Source: Ananas comosus
Lineage: Eukaryota; Streptophyta; Magnoliopsida; Poales; Bromeliaceae
NCBI RefSeq assembly: GCF_001540865.1
Contig: NC_033635.1
Coordinates: 4,769,214-4,833,213 of the forward strand
DNA: 64,000 bases
Direction of reading: 5' to 3'
Positions 1-10,949 of the stretch are shown piece by piece. A model generated the notes under the pieces. That model made no database searches. It was given only the letters and a program-made list of their open reading frames with translations, and was not told the origin of the DNA. Numbering within the stretch: position 1 is the first letter of the stretch; each line of letters starts with the position of its first letter. Position numbers and translations under genes: made by a program.

Positions 1-96
1 AAAAATAAAATTATAGGACACTAGTCTGATACACTTTAAACTAAAGTACTAAAATGAAAAAGTGAGAAACTATAGGGGTGGTATTTGGAGTTTACC
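1..96. repeat. Truncated right end of a MULE-like MITE (family B)
   Basis: The sequence carries the signature of one half of a repeat seen complete at 46645-47001 and 34765-35185: a run about cDNA-unlike AT-rich DNA with 'gatacactttaaa', 'gtgagaaac' and a terminal 'gtatttggagtttacc'. The left half lies outside the window. Assignment is by similarity to the internal copies. Confidence 0.5.
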
Positions 97-1118
97 TTTT
101 TTTTTTTTTACTAAAATATAAAAATCTCTTTATAAATATCTATTTCTTTTTTTCTTTTTGACATTCAATAATCTACATCTTGCTTTCTTATTAAAATTAT
201 TTTCAAAAAATTACGGCGTTAATAGAAAGGGTGAAATGACCAAATTATTCTCATATATTCTATAAAAAAATAATTTTTTAATATACTTTTGTTATTTTTA
301 AAAATATTTTCAGTATAAATGATAGAGATGAAACCTTGGATAAGGGGGGCTAAATATATCAGCTTGAAATTTGTCGGGTATAGAATATTGAAAATCAGAG
401 AGCGGAAGTAAAAAAACAAATATTTATAAAAAGATTTTTTATATTTCAACCCATTTTTTTAAAAAAAATGTATAAAATTTACCTGAATACATATTATTTT
501 GATCCGGCTATTTAATTTTTTAAAATTTTGATTTAAGTATTCAATCTTAAATTTGCTATTAAAGTCATCGATGACTCTTTGGATATAAAATTTAAGTTAA
601 TTGGTTATTTTAATAAATATATAGTTATGTAAATTATATAAAATACACAAACTAAACTCGTAAAGATGAACGGTACATTTAAATTTTAAAAACGTCGCTG
701 TACACTATTTTTGTTGTAGCGTTATAATAGTAGATATTGCTTTGGTAAAATCAATTCACCTCGCCTAAAACTAATTATATATATCAAACAAAATTAGGTT
801 TCTCATTTTGACTCTGACAAATAGTTTGACAAGTCAAACACACATGCATTTATTGTCAACAACATTTCTTTAATGTCAACTTGAGCATTGAATCCAATTG
901 TACATTCTATTTTTGGTTAGAGAAACGCTTCAATACAATTGGACTCGATTTTTATCATTAATTGCAAAGTTCAACCCTCTCATCTACCAGTGCTTTTAAA
1001 GAGTAATTTGATTAATTAATTGCTTGTATAAGTAAATGGTGTCGCAATTAAGTAAAATAATTTGGTGGTGATTAATTAAATGGTCGATTATTTTGAGAAA
1101 ATTATAAAGTTGGTGATT
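97..1118. other. AT-rich intergenic DNA
   Basis: No coding potential, RNA gene or clean repeat termini were seen. The only open frame (219-449, minus) is low-complexity AT-rich sequence with no recognisable protein features. Confidence 0.5.
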
Positions 1119-1123
1119 AGTTT

Positions 1124-2536
1124 TGAGGATCAAAATGACAACCTAAGAGGGGGGTGAATTAGATTTCTAAAAATAAAAAGCCAAATAATCAAATAATTTA
1201 AAAATCCGAAACAAATAATAAAGTGAGGAGTTTAAGAAAATGCAAACTCAAAAAGCACACGATCAATTTGTTTCGAGATTCGGCACTTTGCCTACGTCCC
1301 CGCCAACTTCTCAACACTAGAGAATGTTGGATCTCCACTAGATGATACTTTTGCGGGCAAGCACCAAGCCTTCACACCAACACCTTCTTCTTTCAAGCTT
1401 CAAGACTTTGATTTTCTATCTTTTTATAAGATTAAATCTCACTACAGATTTCACTCAAGTTTAGAGAGAGAATTGGGAGTTAAGAGTATTAAGATCACTA
1501 AAGTTTTTAAGCTTAAATGAACTATCAAGTTTCTTCTGAGAAAAGCCTCAATACCATCTATTTATAGCCTCGGACAGCTTTTGTCCATTGTACTTTCGGG
1601 CGCCCTAAACCTGTTTCCGGGCGCCCAGAAGTTGTGCACGCCAGCTGCCTGTCGGACCACGTGCGCCGCTTTTCCTGACTTTGTATGTTCTGGCCGTCAA
1701 AAGTTGTGGGCGCAGAGAACAAGAGGAACATCTTTTCTGACACGCGCCGCTTCCTCTGGATTTGGGCCGTCAGAAATTGTGGGCGCCCAGATCTCGAGGG
1801 ACAACTTTTCTGACATGCGCCGTTTTTCTCTAAATTCGAGCCGTCAAAAGTTGTGGGCGCCCAAAAACTCGTGCTGACTTTCTTGCTAGACAGCCCAGAT
1901 TGTGTGCGCCGCTTTCTCTGACCAAAATCAATTTTGGGCTTCCATAAGATTTGGGCGCCCAGATTGCGCGCCGCCTGCTGTCAGAACTTTTTGGGCTGAA
2001 ATGCAACCTGTCAAGTCAAATAGCCTCGGTTGCCCTAATTTGAAGTAATGGTGCTTAGATCAGGTAAAGAAGTTTCTGGATCACCCGAACAGCAAACAGG
2101 CAGGATCCAAAAAGTCTCAAAAGATTCGGATCCACTTTAGGGCGCCCAGAACAGGGTCCAGAAATCGTAACTTGACAGAACTTGAGCGGTTTTTTGAATA
2201 TTTTAAAATTCTATGCACCTAATCACAAGTTAGAAATTTGTTTAAGTGATCTATAAGGTGATAAAAAATGAATAGCTTAAACTTAGCTTAAAATTTCTCA
2301 CTCTAAGCATAATATTAATCAAATTAAGAAAAGAGAGAGTGAGTTTGTCTATTTGACAAAGGAAGCAAGCATTGCTTCAAGTGGTGAAGCTTGGTGCTAG
2401 AATATTGCCCATCTTGAATCCTTTTTGAATATAAAGAGATCTAAAACACAAAACTCAAGATAAAAGATTAGTCCAATAATCGTAATTATTTGTTATCATC
2501 AAAATCTAATAGAAGATTAGGGCCACTAGGCCAACA
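1124..2536 (-). repeat. 3' LTR of the 1.1-5.7 kb retrotransposon
   Basis: 1,413 bp direct repeat of 4311-5724. It contains a GC-rich block (about 1590-1990) where units of about 80 bp repeat roughly three times, each with 'GCCGTCA', a 'GTTGTGGGCGCCCAGA'-like core and 'TTTTCTGACA'. Open frames here (for example 1581-1877 plus) are products of this repeat, not genes. Confidence 0.88.
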
Positions 2537-2550
2537 ATCTCTCCCTTTTT
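2537..2550 (-). other. Polypurine tract of the LTR element
   Basis: Reading the minus strand, AAAAAGGGAGAGAT sits immediately upstream of the 3' LTR start (TGTTGGCC). This purine tract would prime plus-strand DNA synthesis in reverse transcription and fixes the element's orientation. Confidence 0.7.
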
Positions 2551-2650
2551 GATGATGACAAATAATGTGATATAATATTTAAATGAGTAGAGAGCAAACG
2601 AGTAGAATACTCCCCCTAAATATATGCATATATTTAACAAATATATAACA

Positions 2651-2817
2651 TGTGACGCCCCAACTTCCCAGGGGGTCACCCATCCTAGGACTACTCCCGT
2701 CCTAGCACGCTTAACTCTCTTAACCTCTTGGGTCTTGCCACCACCCAAAATGCTTAAGCCGGGTTAAGAGTTTTAGCCCTATTATATCTCATATATAGGA
2801 CTATCTGGGGTCTCACA
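2651..2817. mobile_element. 5S-rRNA-derived solo LTR/TRIM nested in the retroelement
   Basis: 167-bp unit beginning TGTGACGCCCC and ending GGGGTCTCACA, so the ends are inverted, flanked by a perfect 5-bp duplication TAACA (2646-2650 and 2818-2822). On the minus strand the part near 2660-2716 reads like the 3' half of plant 5S rRNA, including AGTTAAGCGTGCT and CTAGGATGGGTGACC, the region of the internal pol III promoter C box. 5S sequence within LTRs is the known hallmark of Cassandra-type TRIMs; this copy is shorter than typical Cassandra LTRs, so it may be a derivative. A related, two-ended copy lies at 38957-39400. Confidence 0.75.
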
Positions 2818-3040
2818 TAACACAATCATAGAAATAGCATATATCACAATAAAAGAAGTAAGCAACCATGTAAGCAAATATCAAAATGTAAACGAGGTTC
2901 ATATAGCATAGCATAATAAAACATAAGCAGCATAATAAACCACAAGCATATCATAGTATATCACATAGCAAGTTCTCCTCCTTTGTCATCACAAAAAAAA
3001 AGCATAAAAGGAGACTAGCAAAAAGTGATAGAAACATAAG

Positions 3041-4300
3041 CTAATCATCATCATCATCGTCATCCTCTTCATCGTCCTCATGATCCGTAGGCGAAACTCG
3101 TGGAGGCATAGTGGAGGAGGATGGTCGATCAACGTGGGGTCCATACGCGGCATAAAAGGCACTGAAAGGTCCAAAGATAGAGTCCATGTATGCCTTGATG
3201 CCGGAAATATCTGTCTGTAGAGCATGCATATGTTCTTCCATCCTATCAAGTCAATTAAAGACTTGGTTTTGAAAATCCGTAGGAGGAGGAGCATAAGGCG
3301 GAGGCACAGCAGGGGGTGGCTCAAAGGGTGGAGGAGATGCTCGTGGCGGCGGCTCAACTGGTGGAGAAGGTGCTCAAGGTGGAGGCTCATAAGGCATAGG
3401 ATCATCCTCGGCGTCGTTAGTGTCATCACCATGCTCGCTGGGCGAATCAATCACATGTTTTCTTACCCAAATGCTATGACGATTTTTCTTGAAGCCAAGT
3501 GTGGAGAAAGTAGCTGTAGAAATGGCGGTGGGGTACTTCATCGGCCTCACGTCAGAAAGATCAAATGGCATGAACTCGAGGACGGCGGTGAGCAAAGAGC
3601 CATGTGGAAGTGAGCGCGAGGGATGAGAAGCGGCGACGGCTATGTGGCGAATGATGATATACCCCAAATTAACCCGGATTTCCGCAAATAGATGATAAAG
3701 TAGAAAAAGATTCATTTTTTGAACAGTGGTGTGGTGACCATCTCGAGAAAAAATTACTTTAGTAAGTAAAAAGTGGGCGAGGCGGTGAGGAAAGGAAAGA
3801 TTAGAGCAATCTTCTCGTGAAGTAGAATCTTCATAAAGAAAATGATTGCGGAGTTGCGCCTCAGAAAATGCAGGAAAGTTTCAAGTGTTGGTTTGGTAGT
3901 AGCAAACGCCGTCATTTGGAATGTTTAAAACGGTGTAAAGAAGGATAGAAGTAATGGCAAAAACACGTTCCCGGTAGTGGGAAGTAATTGTAGTAAATTC
4001 GGAATTAAAAGTGGCATTTGCATAAAAAGTCCTAATTAGGTCCGGATAAAAAGGTCGCGAATTTTGAATAAAGAAATCCCATCCAACTTGTGTGAGCTTA
4101 TCCAAAAGTTCATAACAATCAAAATTTAGATGATGAATATTATGGCAAGGTTGAACGGGACGACCTAAAAGAAATTTATCTTGAGCTTTTCTAGATATAA
4201 AGTTAAAAGCATCAAAATCTTTATTTTGATAATCTCTATGTGAAGAAGAGCCTCTAGATGCATTTTTAGTTCTAGACTTTTTTTTCTTTTTTTTTGCATA
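3041..4300 (-). pseudogene. Retroelement ORF resembling the 'putative plant transposon protein' domain, with three in-frame TGA codons
   Basis: One minus-strand reading frame stays open in register from next to the 5' LTR (4300) down to a TAG at 3041-3043, apart from three TGA codons: at 3881-3883, at 3374-3376, and just upstream of the MEEHMHALQ segment (near 3250). The order is a lysine-rich start, a globular middle (SRKAQDKFLLGRPVQP, DKLTQVGWDFFIQNSRPFYP, RTFYANATF, then NFPAFSEAQLRNHFLYED and FLLYHLFAEIRVNLGYIIIRH), a proline-rich linker (EPPP/PPP repeats) and a coiled segment ending in an Asp/Glu tail. The middle resembles the domain annotated as 'putative plant transposon protein' in plant retroelements; this is from memory of the family. 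No Met start in this frame is obvious. Each TGA sits where a CGA (Arg) codon would fit. Confidence 0.65.
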
Positions 4301-4310
4301 AACCCTAGTT

Positions 4311-5724
4311 TGAGGATCAAAATGGTAACCTAAGAGGGGGGGTGAATTAGGTTTCTAAAAATAAAAAGTCAAATAATCAAATAATTTAAAAATCCGAAAC
4401 AAATAATAAAATGAGGAGTTTAAGGAAATGCAAACTCAAAAAGCACACGATCAATTTGTTTCGAGGTTCGGTACTTTGCCTACGTCCCCGCCAACTTCTC
4501 AACACTAGAGAATGTTGGATCTCCACTAGATGATACTTTTGCGGGCAAGCACCAATCCTTCACACCAACACCTTCTTCTTTCAAGCTTCAAGATTTTGCT
4601 TTTCTCTCTTTTTACAAGATTAAATCTCACTACAGATTTCACTCAAGTTTAGAGAGAGAATTAGGAGCTAAGAGTATTAAAATCACTGAAATTTTTAAGC
4701 TCAAATAAACTATCAAGTTTCTTCTGAGAAAAACCTCAATACCATCTATTTATAGCCTCGGGCAACTTTTGTCTATTGTACTTTCGGGCGCCCTAAACCT
4801 GTTTCCGGGCACCCAGAAGTTGTGCACGCCAGCTGCCTGTCGGATCACGTGCGCCGCTTTTCCTGACTTTGTATGTTCCGGCCGTCAAAAGTTGTGGGCG
4901 TAGAGAACACGAGGAACAGCTTTTCTGACACGCGCCGCTTCCTCTGGATTTGGGCCGTCAGAAATTGTGGGCGCCCAGATCTCGAGGGACAACTTTTCTG
5001 ACATGCGCCGTTTTTCTCTGGATTCGAGCCGTCAAAAGTTGTGGGCGCGCAGAAACTCGTGCTGACTTTCTTGCTAGACAACCCAGATTGCGTGCGCCGC
5101 TTTCTCTAACCAAAATCATTTTTGGGCTTCCATAAGATATGGGCGCCTAGATTGCGCGCCGTCTGCTGTCAGAACTTTTTGGGCTGAAATGCAACCTGTC
5201 AAGTCAAATAGCCTCGGTTGCCCTAATTTGAAGTAATGGTGCCCAGATCAGGTAAAGAAGTTTCTGGATCACCCGAACAGCAAACAGACAGGATCCAAAA
5301 AGTCTCAAAAGATTCGAATCCACTTTAGGGCGCTCAGAACAGGGTCCAGAAATGGTAACTTGACAGAACTTGAGCAGTTTTTTGAATATTTTAAAATTCT
5401 ATGCACCTAATCACAAGTTAGAAATTTGTTTAAGTGATCTATAAGGTGATAAAAAATAAATAGCTTAAACCTAGCTCAAAATTTCTCACTCTAAGCATAA
5501 TATTAATCAAATTAAAAAAAGAGAGAGTGAGTTTGTCTATTTGACAAAGGAAGCAAGCATAGCTTCAAGTGATGAAGCTTGGTGCTAGAATATTGCCCAT
5601 CTTGAATCCTTTTTGAATATAGAGAGATCTAAAATACAAAACTCAAGATAAAAGATTAGTCCAATAATCATAATTATTTGTTATCATCAAAATCTAATAG
5701 AAGATTAGGGCCACTAGGCCAACA
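4311..5724 (-). repeat. 5' LTR of the 1.1-5.7 kb retrotransposon
   Basis: 1,414 bp, the second of the two direct repeats, with the same TG...CA ends and GC-rich tandem block as 1124-2536. Differences from the other LTR are scattered, mostly transitions, with very small indels. Confidence 0.88.
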
Positions 5725-5729
5725 AGTTT

Positions 5730-6207
5730 TTGTCTTGTTATATTCATGGCTCTTTGTGTTGGTACAATGGCAAAATGTTTGTGAATAACTAGTATTAATT
5801 AACTTAATCAGGCTAAATTGGACGTTAAGGTCCTTAAAGTATGAGGTGCATGACATTTTGGCCATCAAATTTTAATTTATTATAATTTCTGATTCGAACT
5901 TTCACATTATTGCAATCAAGTTCTATATTATATCCATGTTATTAGAACGATAATATATAGCTGATGTGATAATAATGTGACGTACATCGTAATTATATCC
6001 ACGTTATTAATCACAGTACTATTATCTCACTATCACATCTACAACACATCACTATATATTCAACTAACTAAATTGCATCGTGGACTTGAGTGCAACAGTC
6101 TAAAAGGTTTGAACAAAAAATTACAGCAAATTAAAGTTCGAAAGCCAAAATGTATTCAATGCTTATCAATATATATGGATAATGTCTAAAGCTAGGTTTT
6201 TTTTTTG
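5730..6207. other. AT-rich intergenic DNA with a weak repeat relic
   Basis: No gene seen. Around 5820-6060 there are phrases such as 'ggtccttaaagtatgaggtgca' and 'attgcaatcaagttc' that recur at 9575-10345 and 42930-43150. They look like remnants of one old MITE family. Confidence 0.4.
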
Positions 6208-6810
6208 GGCTAAATTACATAAAACATTCCTGTCAAAATCCAATTTTTCACTTTTCCCCCGTCATTTAAAAACCTACACTTTGCCTGACCATTTTGCCTC
6301 TCAGCATTTTCGTCTTCTCCCTCATCTTCCTCAACTGTCGCTTCGATCGGCCACGATTCACACCTCGATCGGCCGCGATTCCTCTCCATTTTCTTCTCCA
6401 CCTGCTCCCCTTCTCCTCCTGCACCCTCGCCGCCCCTCGATTTCGGCGACAGTAGGGAGGAAATCGAGATGGGCGTTGATGGAGAGGTAGGTAAGGACAA
6501 CGAAGGCGAAGGTGAGGCGGCGGAGGAGGGCAAAGGGGATGTGGGCGATGTTGAGGCCGAGGGCGGGGCAGTGAAGGAGGGCGAAGCGGTGAGGCGGCGA
6601 GCCGGAGGGAGGCGAAGCAACAAGGAAGAGGGCGGGGCGGTATTTTTGGCATAAAAAAATATTTTATAACGGAACCCTAACGGATCACTAACGGTAGGGG
6701 GTGAAGTGCACATTTTTCATTTTACAAGAAGGTAAAATGTAGGTTTTTAAATGACAGAAGAGAAAAGTGAAAAATCAAGTTTTTACAGGAGGGTTTTCTG
6801 TCATTTAGCC
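6208..6810. mobile_element. MULE-like MITE, family A, GC-rich interior
   Basis: 603 bp with inverted terminal repeats of roughly 90 bp, starting GGCTAAATTAC and ending GTCATTTAGCC. The flanks are T-rich on both sides, so the target duplication cannot be judged here, but sister copies at 30931-31576 and 22880-23254 have 9-bp duplications typical of Mutator-like elements. The interior (about 6340-6650) is GC-rich and shared with 30931-31576 in opposite orientation. It includes an acidic Gly/Glu-rich open frame (6469-6654 plus, starting MGVDGEVG), also present at the matching place in the sister copy. Overlapping open frames on both strands here reflect the GC-rich interior. Confidence 0.8.
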
Positions 6811-7333
6811 TTTTTTTATGTGGATAAATAAACTACAAATTATTAATTGTTAGTTTCTAAAATGGTTAATTGCAATATGGTAGCCTCCAAAGTTTTGTCA
6901 AAGTTTTACCTTTACTTCTATTCCTTTAAAATAAATTTAATGCTTAATTTGTTAAACTTCTATAAATATAATTAAAGGGTTTAGGGTTTAATTTAAATTG
7001 GTTCATTTTATCATCTCACATTAATTTTCTTGATATGAAAATGAAAAAAACTGCTTTATTTTTCATTCCATGCATGCACTAGAGAGGCGAATTAGAAGTT
7101 ACTATTTGACAAGAGAAACGTTACAATTTTCCAAAGCAAAGCTGATCATTTTATAAATAAATATTCTTTTCAAGTAGGAAAAAAAAAAAACCTTTTTAAT
7201 ATAAATAAGTAATCGTTTAGCAATGAACTTAACATTAGATAATAGAATAACACAACTTGACACATAAAAGCTAAGGAGGCATTTAGTTTATTTTCAAAAT
7301 AGGGTCTAAAATGAAACTCCGAACAAATTTTAA
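6811..7333. other. AT-rich intergenic DNA, nothing recognised
   Basis: Long A and T runs; no coding potential, RNA gene or clear terminal repeat seen. Confidence 0.5.
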
Positions 7334-7689
7334 GGGTAAACATCAAATACCACTCATGTGGTTTCACACTTTCTCATTTTAGTATCCTGTGGTTTAAAGT
7401 GTATCAAGTTAGTATTTTATAGTTTCATTTTTATCTTTTCATCAGTATTTCTGTTAATATTTTATTAAATTATATACAAAAAAACTTTAGATACTCCGCC
7501 TAGATTTATCGAATATTCATTTTAGTACTCTTTAGTTTTAACTTTATTACTGATTTAACAAAAAAATTAGTGAAATCGATAATAAAAAGATAAAAGTAAA
7601 ATCACTGAATACTAAATTGATACACTTTAAATCATATGATACTAAAATAAGAAGTGTGAAATCACAGGGGTAATATTTGATGTTTTTCT
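7334..7689. mobile_element. MULE-like MITE, family B
   Basis: Ends are GGGTAAACATCAAATACCAC and its degraded inverse ('ggtaatatttgatgttttt'). The interior has the family phrases 'gtggtttcacactttctca' and 'gatacactttaaa'. Flanks give an approximate 9-bp duplication (AAATTTTAA / ATATTTTAA), one mismatch. Confidence 0.65.
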
Positions 7690-8635
7690 ATATTTTAATA
7701 ACTAGTCAACGCAGGCCCAAATAAGAATATATGGATATGCTTCTACTATAATACTAATGACTACTTTATTAAAGGTCAGTATTTTTCGGCATGCATCAAT
7801 TGGTATCATAGTATACAAATAATAGTCTATTCTTGTTTAGAACTAGGAATGTCAACGGATTGGATTTTTTTAAATTTGAATCCGAATCCGACAACCAAAT
7901 TCGAAACCGAAACCCGAACCCCTATATGCAAGGTAGATTATTATGTTATGATAATACTTAACATATGAAATTTTCTTGAACTAAGGACTATTTGGATTTG
8001 GCTATCCAATCGATCATTCAAGAATTTGATTTTACTGTTCAATTTTTCAATTTATTTGATTTGAGTTAGTGAACGGCATTTTGACTACAAATTTTGAATG
8101 TATCATTTATCGTTAGAGATGTAGTTAATATATTTTATGCAATTCTACAATTATATACAAGTTCATTAACGTAAATAATTATTTTAAATTTTATAGTGCA
8201 TGTACCATTAACTGACTTAAATTAAACAAACTGAAAGGTTAGTAAAATTAAAATTTTGAAAGATTGGGCAACTAAATTCAAACGGCTCATAATTCTGATA
8301 AGTTTTATACATTTTTAATTACCTCATGTTATCAACAAGATTTTGTTATGGAGCTCAATAGTTTGAAAGTAAAAGATCACATTGAAACCCCCCTCTATAA
8401 TCAATCCTAGTATTTTCACCTTTTAACATATCAAGGTTTTTTTTTTAAAAAAAAAAAGAGTGCTGATTATCCAAAACTCGCTTTCATTATCTAAAACCTC
8501 ATAACCAAAAACTGATTCTTATTAAAATTTCAAAAATTTTAAGTAGAGTTGGTTTACATCACATTCGAATTTATTAGATTTATTTTAACTTGTGGTTGGG
8601 ATGCTGATTCTATATAATTTACTATCAGACACGCT
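7690..8635. other. AT-rich DNA with a hAT-like fragment
   Basis: No gene. Around 7845-7925, 'taggaatgtcaacggattgg' followed by repeated 'cgaatccga'/'cccgaaccc' matches the left end and interior of the hAT-like element at 62276-62745, so this is probably a truncated copy. Confidence 0.4.
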
Positions 8636-9443
8636 GGGCGTGTTTGGTTCGCTTCTTTTTCACCCTGGAATCGGAATCGGAATGGATAAATCCGTTTGTG
8701 GGTGTTTGGTACGCGGGAGTTTTATTCCGATTCCGATTTCCGAGTGGAATGAGAATCCCCCAATCACCTCTTTTTTCAATCCGGCCTAGGAGGCCGGATT
8801 GAAAGTTGAATCCGGACGGAATGAATATTTATTCGGATTAAATTTATTTTTTCAACTTTTCTAATTAAAATATAAGTTAAAATTTTAAAATTAAATATAT
8901 AATTTTAAATTTTAATTTAAACTTAAATTAAAAATTAAAATTTAATCAAGTATTTCGAATCTAACTTATGAATTTGAATTTAAATTAAATTTTAATTTAT
9001 ATAAAATGTTATTCAAATTTTATTTCAAACTTAAATTAAATTTATGTATTCAAATTAAATTTAAATTGTAATTTTAAATTTGAATTTGAATAAATCAAAA
9101 TTTAGTTTCATATTTTAAATTATCCACTCAACTTCAAAGTTTAATTTTTTTAAAAAATAGATTTAAAATTTTGACATTATTTCAAAATTTTGATGTAAAT
9201 TTTTAATATTTAATTTTTAATTTGAATTTAAATTAATATATTAAAAAGATAATGCTAGTATATTAATTTGATTATATTTTTTATATCCACCTGAACCAAA
9301 CACCGACAATGGGAATGATTAATTCCGATTCCGATTCAGGTGATGAACCAAATAGAATTAGATAATGAGTCATTCCGATTCCGATTCCAGCTTATTTTGA
9401 TTCCGATTCCGATTTCGATTCCGACTTCGAACCAAGCGCGCCC
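8636..9443. mobile_element. PIF/Harbinger-like non-autonomous element
   Basis: 808 bp with terminal inverted repeats GGGCGTGTTTGGTTCG... and ...CGAACCAAGCGCGCCC, flanked by a 3-bp duplication GCT (8633-8635 and 9444-9446). A 3-bp duplication and GGGCNTGTTTGG ends fit Tourist/Harbinger elements. Subterminal parts are rich in 'cgattccgattccg' repeats; the core (8830-9290) is very AT-rich. No transposase is visible. Confidence 0.75.
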
Positions 9444-10368
9444 GCTATGTATGTGTTTTGCTGCTGGTAAGCATTTGGGAATAATCTTATGTGCAGGACA
9501 TTATTTATGAGCGCATTGAATTTTGCACATAAAATTATACCCAATATATTCTTAAAATTTTTAATTTATTATTATTAGAATAAATTACACTTTGGATCCT
9601 CAAGCTATAATGAGACTGGCACTCTAGTCCTCAAACTTTAATTTGTAGTAACAGGTATGAATTTTTTAAAATTATTACAATCAAGTTCCGCAATTCAATT
9701 TAGTTGACTAAATGCTGACGTGTCGTTAATATAGAATTAATGTAGCAATACTATAATTAATAACACTACAGTGATTAAGATTTTACATCACTTTCGCATT
9801 ATCGGTACATTAATATTTTGTCAACTAAATTAGATTGTAGAATTTAATTATAATAATTCAGAAAGTTCAAGCCAAAAATTATTACCGGTTAAAGTTTGAG
9901 AATTAAAGTGTCGTGCACCTTATTATTTGAGAATAAAAAATGTTAAGGGTAAATTTCATGTTTGGTCCTCAAACTATGAGGGTGACATTTTAATTCTTAA
10001 ATTTTAATTTGCTGTAATTTTTAGTTTGAATTTTTAGAATTATTGCAATCAAGTCGCACAATCAAATTTACTTGACTAAATATTAGTATACTGTTAATAA
10101 TATAAATAAGGTAATAGTATTGTGATTGATGATGCACCAATAATTAAAATGATATATCATTTTTTCATAAAAAACGCGTCAATATTTGATCAACTAAATT
10201 AGATTGTTTGATTAACTGCAATATTTTTGAAAGTTCGAGCCATAAATTATATTAAAATAAAATTTGAGAACCAAATTGTCACTTGCCTTATAATTAAAGG
10301 ACTAAATGTGTGTTTTAACTAAGGTGTAATTTACCTTTATTAATATTATTATTTTAAAGAAAAGCTTC
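9444..10368. other. Intergenic DNA with two decayed MITE-like copies
   Basis: 9575-9940 and 9950-10345 share the order 'taaattacactttgg...cctcaa...', 'tttaatttg...gta', 'attgcaatcaagt', 'ttagttgactaaat', then inverted counterparts. They look like two old copies of one inverted-repeat element; I could not define target duplications. No gene seen. Confidence 0.45.
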
Positions 10369-10737
10369 AAATACCTCCATTGTGGTTTCGTACTTTCTCA
10401 CTTTAGTACCCTGTGATTTAAAATATATCACTTTAGTATCATATGGTTTTGTTTTTCTTTTTCCATTATCACCTCCGTTAACTTTTTGTTGTTATATCAG
10501 TGATAAAGTTAAAACCACAGAGTACTAAAGTAAAATTCAGTAGACCATAAGCTACTAAAGTGAATATTTAATAAATCATAGGTAGGGTATTTGAAGTTTT
10601 TTATATATGACGTAACGAAAAGCTAATGAAAGTACTGTTGAAAAAAAAAAAAAATAATAGAGTACAAAAGTTATACAATTTAAACTATAAAATAGTAAAG
10701 TGAAAAGTGTTAAACCACAGAAGTGGCATTTGAAGTA
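10369..10737. mobile_element. MULE-like MITE, family B (decayed)
   Basis: Starts 'gaaaagcttcaaatacctcc' followed by 'tgtggtttcgtactttctca' and ends 'gtggcatttgaagtagg', with the family interior. Edges are approximate and the right end has diverged. Confidence 0.55.
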
Positions 10738-10949
10738 GGAGTGCTTACAAAATATCTTCTAAAATTAGAATTTTTTATATTACATGACAAAACTAAACGG
10801 AAAAAAAAAAAGAAAAATTTGCGAGGGGCGTTTTTGTCCTTTCACACTGCGCCAGGCGCTCACATATTCATGTACCCACAGTAAAAATGCAAATTAGGTA
10901 CAGCGCCCTGTAGTGGCAGTAACGTAATTTCATACAAGATCAGGGGCAT

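Larger units (their letters stand above)
1119..5729 (-). mobile_element. LTR retrotransposon with 1.4-kb LTRs and a 1.8-kb internal region
   Basis: Two near-identical direct repeats (1124-2536 and 4311-5724) begin TGAGGATC and end CCAACA on the plus strand, so both ends are TG...CA. They are flanked by a perfect 5-bp target duplication AGTTT at 1119-1123 and 5725-5729. On the minus strand a polypurine tract, AAAAAGGGAGAGAT, lies directly before the TGTTGG start of the 1124-2536 copy. That makes 1124-2536 the 3' LTR and the element minus-oriented. The internal region (2537-4310) encodes no reverse transcriptase, protease or integrase that I can see. It has one gag-region-like ORF and a nested small solo element. 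No convincing primer-binding site follows the 5' LTR. It is probably a non-autonomous (LARD-like) element mobilised in trans; the two LTRs differ at only scattered sites, so insertion is fairly recent. Confidence 0.9.

Noticed and set aside
1558..1877. Short ORFs on both strands within the LTR
   Set aside because: Explained by the GC-rich tandem units of the LTR; similar frames recur in the other LTR at 4845-5135 with changes.
2651..2817. 5S rRNA gene
   Set aside because: Only the 3' half of 5S is represented, it has diverged, and it sits inside a TG...CA unit with a 5-bp duplication, so it is a transposon component.
6210..6713. 167-codon minus ORF inside the 6.2-kb MITE
   Set aside because: Low-complexity Pro/Ser product of the GC-rich MITE interior; not preserved in the sister copy as a long frame.
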